The translations under genes and the position numbers were made by a program. A stretch of 37,816 nucleotides of DNA from contig NZ_KI912378.1 in NCBI RefSeq assembly GCF_000518085.1, forward strand, positions 1 to 37,816. Direction: 5' to 3'. This DNA is from Bartonella grahamii ATCC 700132. Lineage in GTDB: Bacteria > Pseudomonadota > Alphaproteobacteria > Rhizobiales > Rhizobiaceae. Below the pieces are notes generated by a model that was given only the letters and a program-made list of their open reading frames with translations, searched no databases and was not told the DNA's origin. Below are positions 9,134-17,960 of the stretch, in pieces (the first letter of the stretch is position 1; the number at the start of each line of letters is the position of its first letter).

Positions 9134-9520
9134 ATGTTAAAATCAATTTTTAAAGTGGCTGTTGTTTCAGCCATTGGTTTCAGTTCAGTCGCTTGTACCA
9201 CAAACGATGAACGCGTTGCACGTTACGGCGTAGGAGGAGCAGCAATTGGTGCTTTGGCTGGAACTGCTATTGCTGGAAGTACTCCTGGAGCAGCACTTAC
9301 CGGTGCAGCATTTGGTGCTTTGGCTGGAACAGTAACAGGTGCAGCTGCAAATCAAAGAAAACAACAAAGACAGGCATCACAATTGTGCACGTATCGTGGT
9401 CGTAGAGGGCATGTTTACCAAGCACCTTGTGCACAAAGAGTCCCTGTACGGCAATTGTGTGCTTACCGTGATGCAAGAGGGGTGATGTATAAAGCACCTT
9501 GTCCGCACCGCGTTCGTTAA
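9134..9520 (+). CDS. Glycine-zipper outer-membrane lipoprotein (17 kDa antigen-like)
   Basis: A 128-residue predicted lipoprotein. The ATG at 9134 is chosen because it is preceded by AAGGAAAGG; a TTG nine codons earlier has no such site. A signal sequence ends in SSVAC (Cys21). A Gly/Ala-rich glycine zipper follows at about residues 32-72 (GGAAIGALAGTAIAG and a second similar unit), which is expected to form a hairpin in the membrane. The C-terminus contains two copies of a 17-residue motif, QLCTYRGRRGHVYQAPC and QLCAYRDARGVMYKAPC, with two cysteines each. Related glycine-zipper lipoproteins are surface antigens in alphaproteobacteria, but the exact role is unknown. Its stop overlaps the uup start (TAATG), so the two are probably translated from one mRNA. 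Confidence 0.85.
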   Translation: MLKSIFKVAVVSAIGFSSVACTTNDERVARYGVGGAAIGALAGTAIAGSTPGAALTGAAFGALAGTVTGAAANQRKQQRQASQLCTYRGRRGHVYQAPCAQRVPVRQLCAYRDARGVMYKAPCPHRVR

Positions 9521-11382
9521 TGGCGGCGCCGCTTCTGCGGCTTGACCGCATTTTCTTAAATTTTGGAAAAACGCCTTTGCTCAATCAAGCTTGTTTATCG
9601 GTTGAGCAGGGGGCGCGTATCGCGCTGGTTGGTCGTAATGGTTGTGGAAAATCAACCCTATTAAAAATTGCCGCAGGAATATTAGAGCCTCATGGTGGCG
9701 AAATTTTTCGCCACCCGCGAGTGACGCTCCGTTATGTCTCACAAAATCCGGATTGTTCAGGATTTGAAGATATTAACGCTTATATGGAAGCGGGGCTGGA
9801 TGATATATCTGATGTTCAGTGGATCAATACGCTTCGCACAAATTTAGGGTTTTCGGGGGCGGAAAAATTGGAAACGCTTTCGGGAGGCGAAAAGCGGCGT
9901 GTTTCATTGTTACAGGCTATTGCTGCAAAACCCGATATTTTATTCTTGGATGAACCAACCAATCATCTTGATTTACCAACCATTGAATGGCTGGAAGCTG
10001 TTTTATCGTCTTTGCGTTCAGCGATTGTGGTGATTTCCCATGATCGGCGATTTTTAGAAAATGTTACGCGGTCAACGGTATGGCTTGATCGCGGCACAAC
10101 CAAAAGACTGGAAAAGCGTTTTTCAGAATTTGAAAGTTGGCGTGATAAGGCGTTGCAAGAAGAAGCCATTGAGCAGCATAAATTGGGGCGCCAAATTGCC
10201 CGTGAAGAACAATGGTTGCGTTATGGCGTGAGTGCACGGCGTAAGCGTAACGTACGGCGTTTAGGCGAATTAAAAAACTTAAGACAGCGTCATCAAACCT
10301 ATAAAGGGCAGCCTGGAAATGCACTTTTGACAGTAGCGAAAAGTCATGAGTCTGGGCAATTGGTGCTTGAAGCAAAGAAAATTTCAAAATCCTATGGTGA
10401 TCGCATTATCGTGAAAGATTTCTCTTTGCGTATTCAGCGTGGTGATCGAATCGGGTTGGTGGGACCCAATGGTATCGGAAAGACAACGCTCCTTTCTGCA
10501 TTAATTGGGCAGGAAGCCGTGGATAGTGGAACGGTGAGGCATGGCTATAACCTTTCTATGGCATTGCTTGATCAGCAACGTATTTTAAATGAAGAAGAAA
10601 CTTTAGCGCATTATTTAACGGGAGGAAGAGGTGATACTCTTGTGATCAATGGGCTGGAGCGGCATGTAGTTTCTTATATGAAAGACTTTTTATTTTTGCC
10701 TGAACAAGCACGCACTCCCCTTAAAGAATTTTCGGGGGGAGAAAGAGCACGCCTCATGCTTGCACGACTTCTTTCACGTCCTGCAAACTTTTTGATACTT
10801 GATGAACCGACCAATGATTTGGATATGGAAACTTTGGATTTGTTGCAAGAATTTATTGCTGATTTTGCGGGAACAGTATTGTTGGTCAGCCATGACAGAG
10901 ACTTTTTAGATCGTACTGTAACGCATATGTTGGCACCTCAAGGTGATGGTCATTGGGTTTTGTATGCGGGCGGCTATAGTGATATGATGGTGCAAAACCA
11001 GCATGCTCTGAGTTTACAACGCAAAAAAACAGAATTATCGCAGCGTAAAGCACCTTCAAAATCTCATGTGGGAGAGCTTTCAAAGCAGGACTCATCAACA
11101 GATCATAGCTTGATAGTGCGGGAGAAAAAAACACGAGGTAAATTGTCTTATAAGCAGGTTTATGCATTGGAAAGATTGCCTGAAGAAATTGCTGTTTTGC
11201 AAAATGAAATCAAAAAAATTGAACAAGAGCTCTCTGATCCAACCCTTTATCGCAGTGATAAAGAGCGTTTTGAGCGTTTATCAACAGCGTTGGAAAAAAA
11301 GAAAAATACTTGCACACAAAAAGAAGAAGAATGGTTAGAACTTGAAATTTTACGCGAAGAAATGGAAGCGTGTTCACGGTAA
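9520..11382 (+). CDS. uup: ABC-F family ATPase, Uup-like
   Basis: A 620-residue soluble protein with two ABC ATPase domains and no membrane segments. The first domain has Walker A GRNGCGKST (38-46), signature LSGGEKRR (from about 117) and Walker B ILFLDEPTNHLDL. The second has GPNGIGKTT (about 314-322), FSGGERARLMLA (about 404) and FLILDEPTNDLDM. A charged linker lies between them and a coiled-coil C-terminal domain (after KLSYKQVYALERLPEE) is typical of Uup. ABC-F proteins act on ribosomes, and Uup has also been linked to transposon excision and DNA branch structures. The ATG at 9520 overlaps the preceding stop; an upstream TTG in the same frame is less likely. A decayed partial copy of its second domain follows. 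Confidence 0.93.
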   Translation: MAAPLLRLDRIFLNFGKTPLLNQACLSVEQGARIALVGRNGCGKSTLLKIAAGILEPHGGEIFRHPRVTLRYVSQNPDCSGFEDINAYMEAGLDDISDVQWINTLRTNLGFSGAEKLETLSGGEKRRVSLLQAIAAKPDILFLDEPTNHLDLPTIEWLEAVLSSLRSAIVVISHDRRFLENVTRSTVWLDRGTTKRLEKRFSEFESWRDKALQEEAIEQHKLGRQIAREEQWLRYGVSARRKRNVRRLGELKNLRQRHQTYKGQPGNALLTVAKSHESGQLVLEAKKISKSYGDRIIVKDFSLRIQRGDRIGLVGPNGIGKTTLLSALIGQEAVDSGTVRHGYNLSMALLDQQRILNEEETLAHYLTGGRGDTLVINGLERHVVSYMKDFLFLPEQARTPLKEFSGGERARLMLARLLSRPANFLILDEPTNDLDMETLDLLQEFIADFAGTVLLVSHDRDFLDRTVTHMLAPQGDGHWVLYAGGYSDMMVQNQHALSLQRKKTELSQRKAPSKSHVGELSKQDSSTDHSLIVREKKTRGKLSYKQVYALERLPEEIAVLQNEIKKIEQELSDPTLYRSDKERFERLSTALEKKKNTCTQKEEEWLELEILREEMEACSR

Positions 11383-11425
11383 TGTCTAAAACATTTTAAG
11401 AGATTTATATTCATTATCACCTTTC

Positions 11426-11631
11426 TTGGATTTGTTACAAGATCTTATGGCTGATTTTGCGAGAACAGTGTTGTTGATGATTCATGGCAGAAACTTTTTA
11501 AATCGCACTGTAACATATAGCATTTCAAGGTGATGGTCATTGGGATTTGTATGCGGGTGCAGTGATATGATAGCGCAAAACAAGCATGCTCTGAGTTTAC
11601 AAGGCAAAGAAACAAAACTATCTTTGCCGTG
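11426..11631 (+). pseudogene. Decayed tandem fragment of uup
   Basis: About 200 bases align in order with the part of uup around 10835-11045 that encodes the end of the second ATPase domain. Matching blocks include TTGGATTTGTTACAAGA, CGCACTGTAACATAT, AAGGTGATGGTCATTGGG and AGCATGCTCTGAGTTTACAA. Small deletions and stops break the frame. The spacing to the parent is about 590 bases, consistent with an old tandem duplication of the 3' end of the gene. Confidence 0.85.
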
Positions 11632-11649
11632 AGTTTTTTCAAAATTTCG

Positions 11650-11912
11650 TATATGGAAGTATGCCAATTCCATTGCATACTTTGCCAGCCCCCAATGTTG
11701 CTACAGCCCCCTTGGAATTTGAGAGCATTCATAAGAAACATTCCCTTATCTTTACCTTATATCCTAAATACACCAACCCCGCTTCTGACGGAAAAGCAAA
11801 TAATCCTTATTGTTTCTACCATGAGAAGTGTTGTGATGGGGAAAGCTACTGTATTCGACGTTATGATTTAAGTTTAAAAATGATGATTTGTTAGGATAAA
11901 TCAACGTGTTAT
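11650..11912 (-). mobile_element. Dispersed intergenic element, copy C
   Basis: On the minus strand it starts CACGTTGATTTATCC (11898-11912) and ends with the family's 3' blocks, including CCAAGGGGGCTGTAGCAAC followed by ATTGGGGGCTGGCAAAG. The middle is diverged but keeps the GAAGCGGGG-type block. It sits between the uup remnant and the acetyltransferase gene, whose ribosome binding site lies just beyond its left end. Confidence 0.65.
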
Positions 11913-11935
11913 TGTAACATTTCTAGGAGGAGAAA

Positions 11936-12502
11936 ATGATGGCAATTAAAACAAAGCGAACAATTTCCACATTGATCTGTTTAGAAGATGCAGCTGAACT
12001 GTCTTCTTATTACCTCCGTAATGCGAATCATCTGCGTCCTTTTGAACCTGTTAGATCTGATGGTTACCACAGCCTAACAGCTTGGGAAACACGAGCTAAT
12101 GCATTTGCTTATGAAAGTGCACAAGGACAAGCATACCGATATGCCGTACGATTAAAAAATGAAAAAACAGTCATTGGTGTTGTGAATTTTACAAATGTGG
12201 TTCGGGGTGTTTTTCAAGCTTGTCATCTTGGTTTTTCTCTTGATGAAAAACAACAAGGCAAAGGTCTCATGTTTGAGAGTTTATCGGCGCTAATACGGCA
12301 TATCTTTCATGTTTATCATCTGCATAGAGTGATGGCAAATTATAGACCTGAGAACATAAAAAGCGAACGTTTATTAAAACGCCTTCATTTTGAAAAAGAA
12401 GGCTATGCCAAAGACTATTTGATGATTTCTGGAAAATGGAGAGATCACGTTCTAACCTCTCGAATCAATGATCTGTATGAGTCCGTTAATAGGTTCGAAT
12501 AA
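11936..12502 (+). CDS. GNAT acetyltransferase, RimJ/RimL type
   Basis: A 188-residue cytoplasmic N-acetyltransferase resembling RimJ, which acetylates protein N-terminal residues (ribosomal protein S5 in E. coli). Visible family features are LRPFEPVR in the N-terminal part, GVVNFTNVVRGVFQACHLGF for the central beta strands, the acetyl-CoA loop QQGKGLMFE (about 101-109) and NIKSERLLKRLHFEKEG in the C-terminal part. The start is supported by a strong AGGAGGAG at ideal spacing. It appears to be a single-gene unit, since decayed sequence lies on both sides. The substrate cannot be told from sequence. Confidence 0.87.
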   Translation: MMAIKTKRTISTLICLEDAAELSSYYLRNANHLRPFEPVRSDGYHSLTAWETRANAFAYESAQGQAYRYAVRLKNEKTVIGVVNFTNVVRGVFQACHLGFSLDEKQQGKGLMFESLSALIRHIFHVYHLHRVMANYRPENIKSERLLKRLHFEKEGYAKDYLMISGKWRDHVLTSRINDLYESVNRFE

Positions 12503-13037
12503 AGTTTTGTTAAAAGTTCTATTAAGGGGGTTTTATCAAATATGTAAATATACTGAATTTCTGCCTATCCTAAAAGATAAAGATCCTTAACCAGCTCTTC
12601 TTTTGTAAACAGTTCAGACTCTCATTTAGCGGATTTCAACTGCTGACCATTTTATATGTTTCTTTTCGTAGATAATAAATTGATTTATCATCATTATTCA
12701 TTCCTTCAACCTGAAGGAAGAGAGTCCTCAATATCGTAAGACTTTCTCATTTCAAATCTATTGATGTTTAATCATAAAAATTACCTCTCTTGCACATCAC
12801 AAACTGGATTGGCGTACAAGTGAGGGTTTGTGTGGATAAAAATGATTGGAGGACAAGGATAAAAATGCTCCGTATAAATCCTTTTAATGTGAGGGCTGTT
12901 GCAATATTGTGTATTTTGTGACCGATAGTCCCGTTACAAGTTACACAAACTGCTTATTATTGGGTGGAACTTTTATACATTCATTTGTTTTTTTGCATTT
13001 TCTTTTCTTAAGAAAATTTCCAATTTTATCAATGGGG
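12503..13037. other. Intergenic region with element copy D
   Basis: No gene is visible. The first 170 bases show nothing recognisable. The middle is taken by element copy D (about 12676-12920). The last 100 bases contain a short AT-rich inverted repeat near 12998-13018 without a T-run on the gapR side, so I do not call a terminator. Confidence 0.5.
12676..12920 (+). mobile_element. Dispersed intergenic element, copy D
   Basis: The left end reads AAATTGATTTATCATCATTA, like copy B. It then has ATCGTAAGACTTTCTCATTTC, CTTGCACATCACAA, GTGTGGATAAAAAT and GGGCTGTTGCAATATTG, in the family order. The right end is diverged and its limit is approximate. No reading frame is conserved with the other copies. 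Confidence 0.65.
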
Positions 13038-13298
13038 TTAATTCATACCAAGCGCATTTTTATAAAGCTCAATGATTGCTTCTTCTTCCATTCGTTCATG
13101 CTCTTCTTTTTTACGCAACCGTATAATGCTGCGAACGGCTTTACTATCAAAACCAGAGCCTTTAAGTTCAGTGTAAACGTCTTTAATATCATCAGAAATA
13201 GTTTTTTTTTCTTCCTCTAGTCGTTCAATACGTTCGATAAAAGAGCGTAATTGGTTTACGGATATAGCGTGTGTTTGATCGGTTACTGTATCGTTCAT
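13038..13298 (-). CDS. gapR: GapR-like nucleoid-associated protein (DUF2312)
   Basis: An 86-residue protein of the DUF2312 family. GapR of Caulobacter binds overtwisted AT-rich DNA ahead of polymerases and helps topoisomerases. The conserved core is visible from [18 protein letters not shown] through [19 protein letters not shown] to [16 protein letters not shown], mostly coiled-coil helices. The ATG at 13298 has GGAG at good spacing; a longer in-frame extension upstream is AT-rich, hydrophobic and unlikely to be translated. Proximity to DUF1036 and pyk is a common Rhizobiales arrangement. Confidence 0.93.
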   Translation of the reverse strand: MNDTVTDQTHAISVNQLRSFIERIERLEEEKKTISDDIKDVYTELKGSGFDSKAVRSIIRLRKKEEHERMEEEAIIELYKNALGMN

Positions 13299-13561
13299 TG
13301 TATTTTTCTCCAAGTTATATATTTTAAGTTGTTTTTCGACGACGAATTTATGTTGAAAAAGATTGAATAACAAAAAGTAAATCAAGCTACACTGTTTTTT
13401 TACAAATTGACTTTAAATATTTTGTAAAATTTTTAAGATATATGCATTGATAAAAGGGCTATAAAAAGAAAAATATAAAAATATACGTTTTAGACTTGAA
13501 AAGCTTTTGAAAAAGAAGTGTGTAATTTGTTTTGAGAATTTGACATCATAGAGGAAGTTTT

Positions 13562-14050
13562 GTGATTTTAAAAAAACGATATTGGGTGTTTCAAAAAGGA
13601 TTAAAGGTTTTTCTCTTGAGCATGTTGCTCTTGTTTCCCCTTGTTGTTTTTGCAAAAGCTGACTTTAGGGTTTGTAATACAACCCAACAGTCTGTAGGGG
13701 TTGCTCTTGGATATCGTACATTTTCAGGGTGGGTGAGCGAAGGCTGGTGGACGGTACCTGTGACGGAGTGTAAAACCTTAATTGAGGGGCCTCTTGCTTC
13801 ACGGTTTTATTATTTTTATGCGGAAGGGGCACAAAAAAAAGGGAACTGGGCAGGCTCTGTAACCATGTGTGTGCAAGATAGCCAATTTACCATTCAAGGG
13901 GTTCATGATTGTTTCCCTCGAGGATATCAAAAGGCTGAATTTAAAGAAATCGATACCGGAAATCAAACCAGTTGGATGATACAGTTGACGGATGAGTCTT
14001 TGTTAAACAATTCTGTTGTCCATTCTCTTTCAGGAAATTCTCCGCCGTGA
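13562..14050 (+). CDS. DUF1036 secreted protein upstream of pyk
   Basis: A 162-residue protein starting at GTG with GAGGAAG upstream. A signal peptide spans roughly the first 33 residues (hydrophobic LSMLLLFPLVVFAKA). The mature part is the DUF1036 domain, recognised by FRVCNTTQQSVGVALGYR, the GWVSEGWWTV segment with its following cysteine, and the late CVQDSQFTIQG and DCFPRGY stretches. The conserved cysteines suggest disulfides in the periplasm. Function is unknown. Its stop overlaps the pyk GTG by four bases (GTGA), so the two are translationally coupled, an arrangement conserved in related bacteria. Confidence 0.9.
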   Translation: MILKKRYWVFQKGLKVFLLSMLLLFPLVVFAKADFRVCNTTQQSVGVALGYRTFSGWVSEGWWTVPVTECKTLIEGPLASRFYYFYAEGAQKKGNWAGSVTMCVQDSQFTIQGVHDCFPRGYQKAEFKEIDTGNQTSWMIQLTDESLLNNSVVHSLSGNSPP

Positions 14051-15483
14051 AACGTGCACGTAGAGTGAAAATTATTGCGACTCTTGGTCCTTCTTCTTTT
14101 TCCAGTGAAATGATTGAGAAGCTTTTTAGGGCAGGAGCAGACGTTTTTCGTCTTAATATGAGCCATACTGACCGTGATATGATGGTTGATTTGGTCAAGT
14201 CTATACGAGAAGTTGAAAAAACAGTTCGGCGCCCCATTGGTATTTTAGTGGATCTTCAGGGGCCAAAACTGCGTGTGGGTCGTTTTACTAAGGGTCAAGA
14301 AGATTTGCGTGTTGGGCAAAGCTTTACGTTAGATAATCGCGATGTGTCAGGTGATGCACAGCGTGTTTTTTTCCCTCATGAGGATGTATTTTCGGCTGTT
14401 AAACCAGGGGATCGGTTGTTGATTGATGACGGAAAACTGGAACTGCGTGCGCAAGTTTGTGATGGTCATTCTGTACAGTGTCGCGTGGTTTCTGGAACCC
14501 GTATTTCTGATCGAAAGGGTGTCAGTTTTCCCGATACAATTTTGCCTTTTGATTCGATGACGTCAAAAGATAAGGAGGATCTTCAGGCTCTTTTACAGCA
14601 GCCTGTTGATTGGGTTGCTCTTTCTTTTATTCAACGTCCAGAAGATATTATAGCGGTGCGTCGATTGACGAAAAGCAAGGTGTCTTTGATGGCTAAAATC
14701 GAAAAGCCTCAAGCCTTAGAGCATATAGAGAAAATTATTGATGTATCCGATGGTATTATGATTGCACGGGGTGATCTTGGAGTGGAAATGCCTTTGGAAA
14801 GGGTTCCTGCACTTCAGATGGAGCTCATAAAAGCTTGTCGTTTAGCAGGAAAGCCTGTTGTGGTGGCAACACAAATGCTCGAATCAATGATCTCATCTCC
14901 TGTTCCGACACGCGCAGAAGTGTCGGATGTTGCTACAGCAGTTTATGCAGGAACAGATGCGGTGATGTTGTCTGCTGAATCTGCTTCTGGTCGTTATCCT
15001 GAAGAAGCCGTGCTTATGATGGATCGAATCGCGCAGCAAATCGAACAAGATCATACTTATGCCGCTCAGGTTGGGGCACAACATCCAGCACCAGAATCAA
15101 CAGGAACAGATGCGATTTCTCTTGCTGCGCGTCAGATTGCTGAAACACTTGCGCTATCAGCTATTGTTGCCTATACGGCTTCAGGAACAACGGGGGTGCG
15201 CGCCTCTCGTGAACGTCCCAATAGACCGATTATTGCTTTATCTCCCATTGTGGAGACAGCACGGCGTTTAGCTTTAGTTTGGGGGCTTCATTGTGTGGTT
15301 GCGCAAGATGCACGGAATTTAGAGGATATGGTTGATCGTGCAGCAGCCATTGCATTTCAGGAAGGTTTTTGCAAAGGGGGAGATCGCTTCCTTGTGACAG
15401 CTGGTGTTCCCCTTGGAACGCCTGGAGCGACAAATCTCTTGCGTATTGCTTCTGTCTCTCAAGATGGAACGAAAGGGATTTGA
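14047..15483 (+). CDS. pyk: Pyruvate kinase
   Basis: A 478-residue enzyme for the last glycolytic step, phosphoenolpyruvate + ADP to pyruvate + ATP. The N-terminal barrel starts RVKIIATLGPSS. Other key motifs are GPKLRVGRF (72-80), MAKIEKPQA with catalytic Lys217, ARGDLGVEMP (240-249) and ATQMLESM (274-281), followed by PTRAEVSDVATAVYAGTDA. The C-terminal regulatory domain is complete. It starts with GTG overlapping the DUF1036 stop. A shuffled, decayed remnant of two pyk segments lies immediately downstream. Confidence 0.96.
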   Translation: MKRARRVKIIATLGPSSFSSEMIEKLFRAGADVFRLNMSHTDRDMMVDLVKSIREVEKTVRRPIGILVDLQGPKLRVGRFTKGQEDLRVGQSFTLDNRDVSGDAQRVFFPHEDVFSAVKPGDRLLIDDGKLELRAQVCDGHSVQCRVVSGTRISDRKGVSFPDTILPFDSMTSKDKEDLQALLQQPVDWVALSFIQRPEDIIAVRRLTKSKVSLMAKIEKPQALEHIEKIIDVSDGIMIARGDLGVEMPLERVPALQMELIKACRLAGKPVVVATQMLESMISSPVPTRAEVSDVATAVYAGTDAVMLSAESASGRYPEEAVLMMDRIAQQIEQDHTYAAQVGAQHPAPESTGTDAISLAARQIAETLALSAIVAYTASGTTGVRASRERPNRPIIALSPIVETARRLALVWGLHCVVAQDARNLEDMVDRAAAIAFQEGFCKGGDRFLVTAGVPLGTPGATNLLRIASVSQDGTKGI

Positions 15484-15539
15484 GCCGTTTACGCATGGTG
15501 TTTTTTTATGCGCCTTTGAACAGGCTTTAAACACAACGC

Positions 15540-15698
15540 GTGTGCGCTTTTTGTGAATGATTCCATAGACCTATTATTCTTTTATCTCCCATTGTAAAGA
15601 TAGCAAGGTGTTGCTTTAAGTTGTCAGGTTTGGGGATGGGAGCAGATGCGGTGATGTTGTCTGTTGATTTTGTTTTAGTTCTGAGGAAGCTGCTTTTA
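15540..15698 (+). pseudogene. Decayed, rearranged fragments of pyk
   Basis: Two blocks match pyk in the wrong order. Bases 15540-15618 resemble 15194-15285 (shared TTTATCTCCCATTGT). Bases 15638-15698 resemble the earlier 14947-15020 segment (shared CAGATGCGGTGATGTTGTCT). Frames are broken. The order implies either two duplications or a duplication with internal deletion. Confidence 0.8.
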
Positions 15699-15971
15699 CG
15701 GTAGGGCATTTAATGGGAGCCCCCCTTTTATTTCATTGAGGCATATTGGGGATTGCTTTATTGATGTTTATATGAGCGAGATGTTCATTGGTAATGAGAG
15801 TTCATTCTTTTTCTTTTTGAATGAGAACCTTGAAACTTTTCTCATTTTAAACTTTTGCAAACAGAATTGAATAAAATTAGAATTATGTGCCTAAAAAGTC
15901 ATGCTAGTATGTCATGAAAAAAAATGTTGGGTGAATGTGTTTTAAAAATATGCTTTGTCGGCGCATTTGCA

Positions 15972-16211
15972 ACATATTGATTTATAATGATAATATAGCG
16001 TTCTTTATATTCTATCAAAATCCCGAATACCGCAAGATTGTTTTATTTTAAATTTGTGCATGTTTTGTCAGTCATAACTATTTGCTTGCACGTCACAAGC
16101 GGGGCTCTTGTGGGTAAAAACTGTACAAGAAAGGCGCCCCTCTTATGAATCGTTTTAAGAGCCAAGGGGGCTGTTGCAATATTGGGGGTGGTTATAATGA
16201 TGCTGCCGGTT
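15972..16211 (+). mobile_element. Dispersed intergenic element, copy E
   Basis: It starts ACATATTGATTTATAATG, followed by CCGAATACCGCAAGATTGTT, TTGCACGTCACAAGCGGGGC, GTGGGTAAAAACTGTAC, ATGAATCGTTTTAAG and GGGCTGTTGCAATATTGGG, and ends near GATGCTGCCGG. It is one of the better preserved copies. The right-end sequence closely matches copy G. Confidence 0.7.
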
Positions 16212-16954
16212 TACTCTTTCTTTTATTAAGCGTGGAGTTTTGAGAGCTGAGGAGAGAGATATGGATTGTGTGTTATAAGGATCAAGATGTCGGGAGAGAA
16301 TGTTTTCAAGGGTTATTATTGTCGTTTATGATGTTTGAAGTTGTCGCAGATTAACATAATCTTCGGGTTTGGCTTTTTTCCTGCTCTGAAGGATGAAAAT
16401 ATTTAATTCACGCTGGTTTATAAACGATACGGCTCTTCTGGGTGGGTTCCATCTGAGGGACACTCTAGGTGCAAAGACTCCGTGGTGCTTGTATTATCAA
16501 ATGGCGGTATAATAGATAAGGTTATTTTTTAAATATATATTGAATCTGCTGGATATTATCTAGGGGTAAGGGCTTTTGGTATGCATTCATAGGAAACATG
16601 GATATAGTTCTTTTTATCGAAGGATGCTTTATTTGTTTGTTGCTGTTGTCATTTATATGATTTTTTTACAATGATTTTGGTTTTGTTATCTTGTTACGCT
16701 GTTAAAAGACATTTCATTTGAAGTGTGGTGATATAAGGTTGCCTCTTTGATATAAGAAGTGTTTGTGCAGGGGTGAAATATTCAGGGTCGGGTTTTCTTG
16801 TTGAGTTTTAAGTTAATTCCATAAGTGGTGAGTAGCTGGAACCCTCTCTATAAAAAACCGGACCATTTACAAACTGGTGTGGATTTAAGAATTTTTATCC
16901 TGTTGGGTGTAGCGGACAAGTAAAATCACTGGTTTGTTACGCGCTGATGTACTT

Positions 16955-17338
16955 TTAGAAATCTTCCTGTTCTTGTTCTTGAAAGTTTGTGCTGTTTTGA
17001 TCATCTTTGAGCAATTGGTTGGTGAGATTTTCAATGCGTTGTGTGGTGTCACGCATAATTTTCCCCATGGTGCGGTCTCTTTCGTTGTGGAGTCGTAAAA
17101 GAGCATTGTAGTCTTCTTGTAGTTTTTTATTTTCTCGTTTTATTTCTTCCATTTCATCGATAATCATTATGCCAGCCATAACCGATAAACGATGGTCGCC
17201 AATTTCACCAAAATTGTTCTTTAAATGTGTGATATATTGATCCAATTGAGCAGCAAGCGCGATAAGACGACGTTCTTGTCCTTTATCACAAGCCATGCGA
17301 TAAATTTTACCATCAATGGTAACGGAAACAGTTTCCAT
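16955..17338 (-). CDS. zapA: Cell division protein ZapA
   Basis: A 127-residue protein of the ZapA family, which bundles FtsZ filaments at mid-cell. The N-terminal beta-alpha head is visible (VSVTIDGKIYRMAC, then ERRLIALAAQLDQYI), followed by DHRLSVMAGIMIIDEMEEIK leading into a long coiled coil. The C-terminal tail is Gln/Glu-rich. It lies 12 bases downstream of the DUF4164 gene on the same strand, the usual alphaproteobacterial pair facing away from tkt. Its start is the ATG at 17338. Confidence 0.92.
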   Translation of the reverse strand: METVSVTIDGKIYRMACDKGQERRLIALAAQLDQYITHLKNNFGEIGDHRLSVMAGIMIIDEMEEIKRENKKLQEDYNALLRLHNERDRTMGKIMRDTTQRIENLTNQLLKDDQNSTNFQEQEQEDF

Positions 17339-17350
17339 ACATTCAAACCT

Positions 17351-17626
17351 TTATCTATCAATGACAACACGAATTGTTTCCATTGCTTTAATAAGACGTT
17401 TGGAAACTTCTTTGTTTACGGACTCTAAGCGTTCAATTTGGGCTTCAGCTTTGTCAAGCGCTTGGGCAAGATGGCTGCGGTCAGCATTCATTCGTTGAAT
17501 TTCTTCTTCCCATTCGTTATTTTTATCAATAACGGCATTGCGGTTTATTATGGTGATCTCTAAAGTTCTAAGTGCTTTTTCTAGGTGCTCTAGAGCATCT
17601 TGTAGAACCGTCGTTTCTTGGTTCAT
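17351..17626 (-). CDS. DUF4164 coiled-coil protein
   Basis: A 91-residue, almost entirely helical protein with heptad patterns (LEHLEKALRTLEITI through SHLAQALDKAEAQIERLESV) and the closing VSKRLIKAMETIRVVID. It matches the DUF4164 family found next to zapA in Rhizobiales. The ATG at 17626 has AAAGGA seven bases upstream; an in-frame upstream extension looks non-coding. Location suggests a role with ZapA at the divisome, but this is inference. Confidence 0.88.
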   Translation of the reverse strand: MNQETTVLQDALEHLEKALRTLEITIINRNAVIDKNNEWEEEIQRMNADRSHLAQALDKAEAQIERLESVNKEVSKRLIKAMETIRVVIDR

Positions 17627-17960
17627 TGCTTTTATCCTTTGGGTAATTGTATCCTTTATCAATGTGTTATGCAAAAACGAATCACTTTCAATCTTGTATT
17701 GTGTGCATTTTATTTTTAAGTATGTAGGATATTTTAGCAAGCAAAGCAGGGGATAGATATAAATTAAAAGCTGGATTTTTTGCGCGTATTGGCATAAATG
17801 ACATGGATATACAGGACGCGTGAGGGGAATGTTATTAATGTTATTGAAGTGGTGGCAAAAAGTTTCACGCTAATGGTTAAAAAATAGTATTCCTTGAGAA
17901 TTTTAAGAGAATACGGAAAAAGCAACAGAATAACATATTTAACGAAATGGTCGATTATTC
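17627..17960. other. Divergent promoter region between DUF4164-zapA and tkt
   Basis: About 330 AT-rich bases separating the divergent zapA and tkt units, so promoters for both should lie here. I cannot mark specific boxes with confidence. No gene or element copy is visible. Confidence 0.45.

Larger units (their letters stand above)
15484..16954. other. Long gene-free region downstream of pyk
   Basis: Nearly 1.5 kb without a credible gene on either strand. It holds the pyk remnant (15540-15698) and element copy E (15972-16211). Between 16212 and 16954 the sequence is AT-rich and stop-dense. I looked for a 6S-like RNA beside zapA, where many bacteria carry one, and could not recognise it. Confidence 0.55.

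Noticed and set aside
9297..9584. Antisense frame across the lipoprotein-uup junction
   Set aside because: No start signals and full overlap with two well supported genes.
16212..16954. Possible 6S RNA next to zapA
   Set aside because: The neighbourhood is right in many bacteria, but I could not find the long imperfect hairpin with a central bubble.
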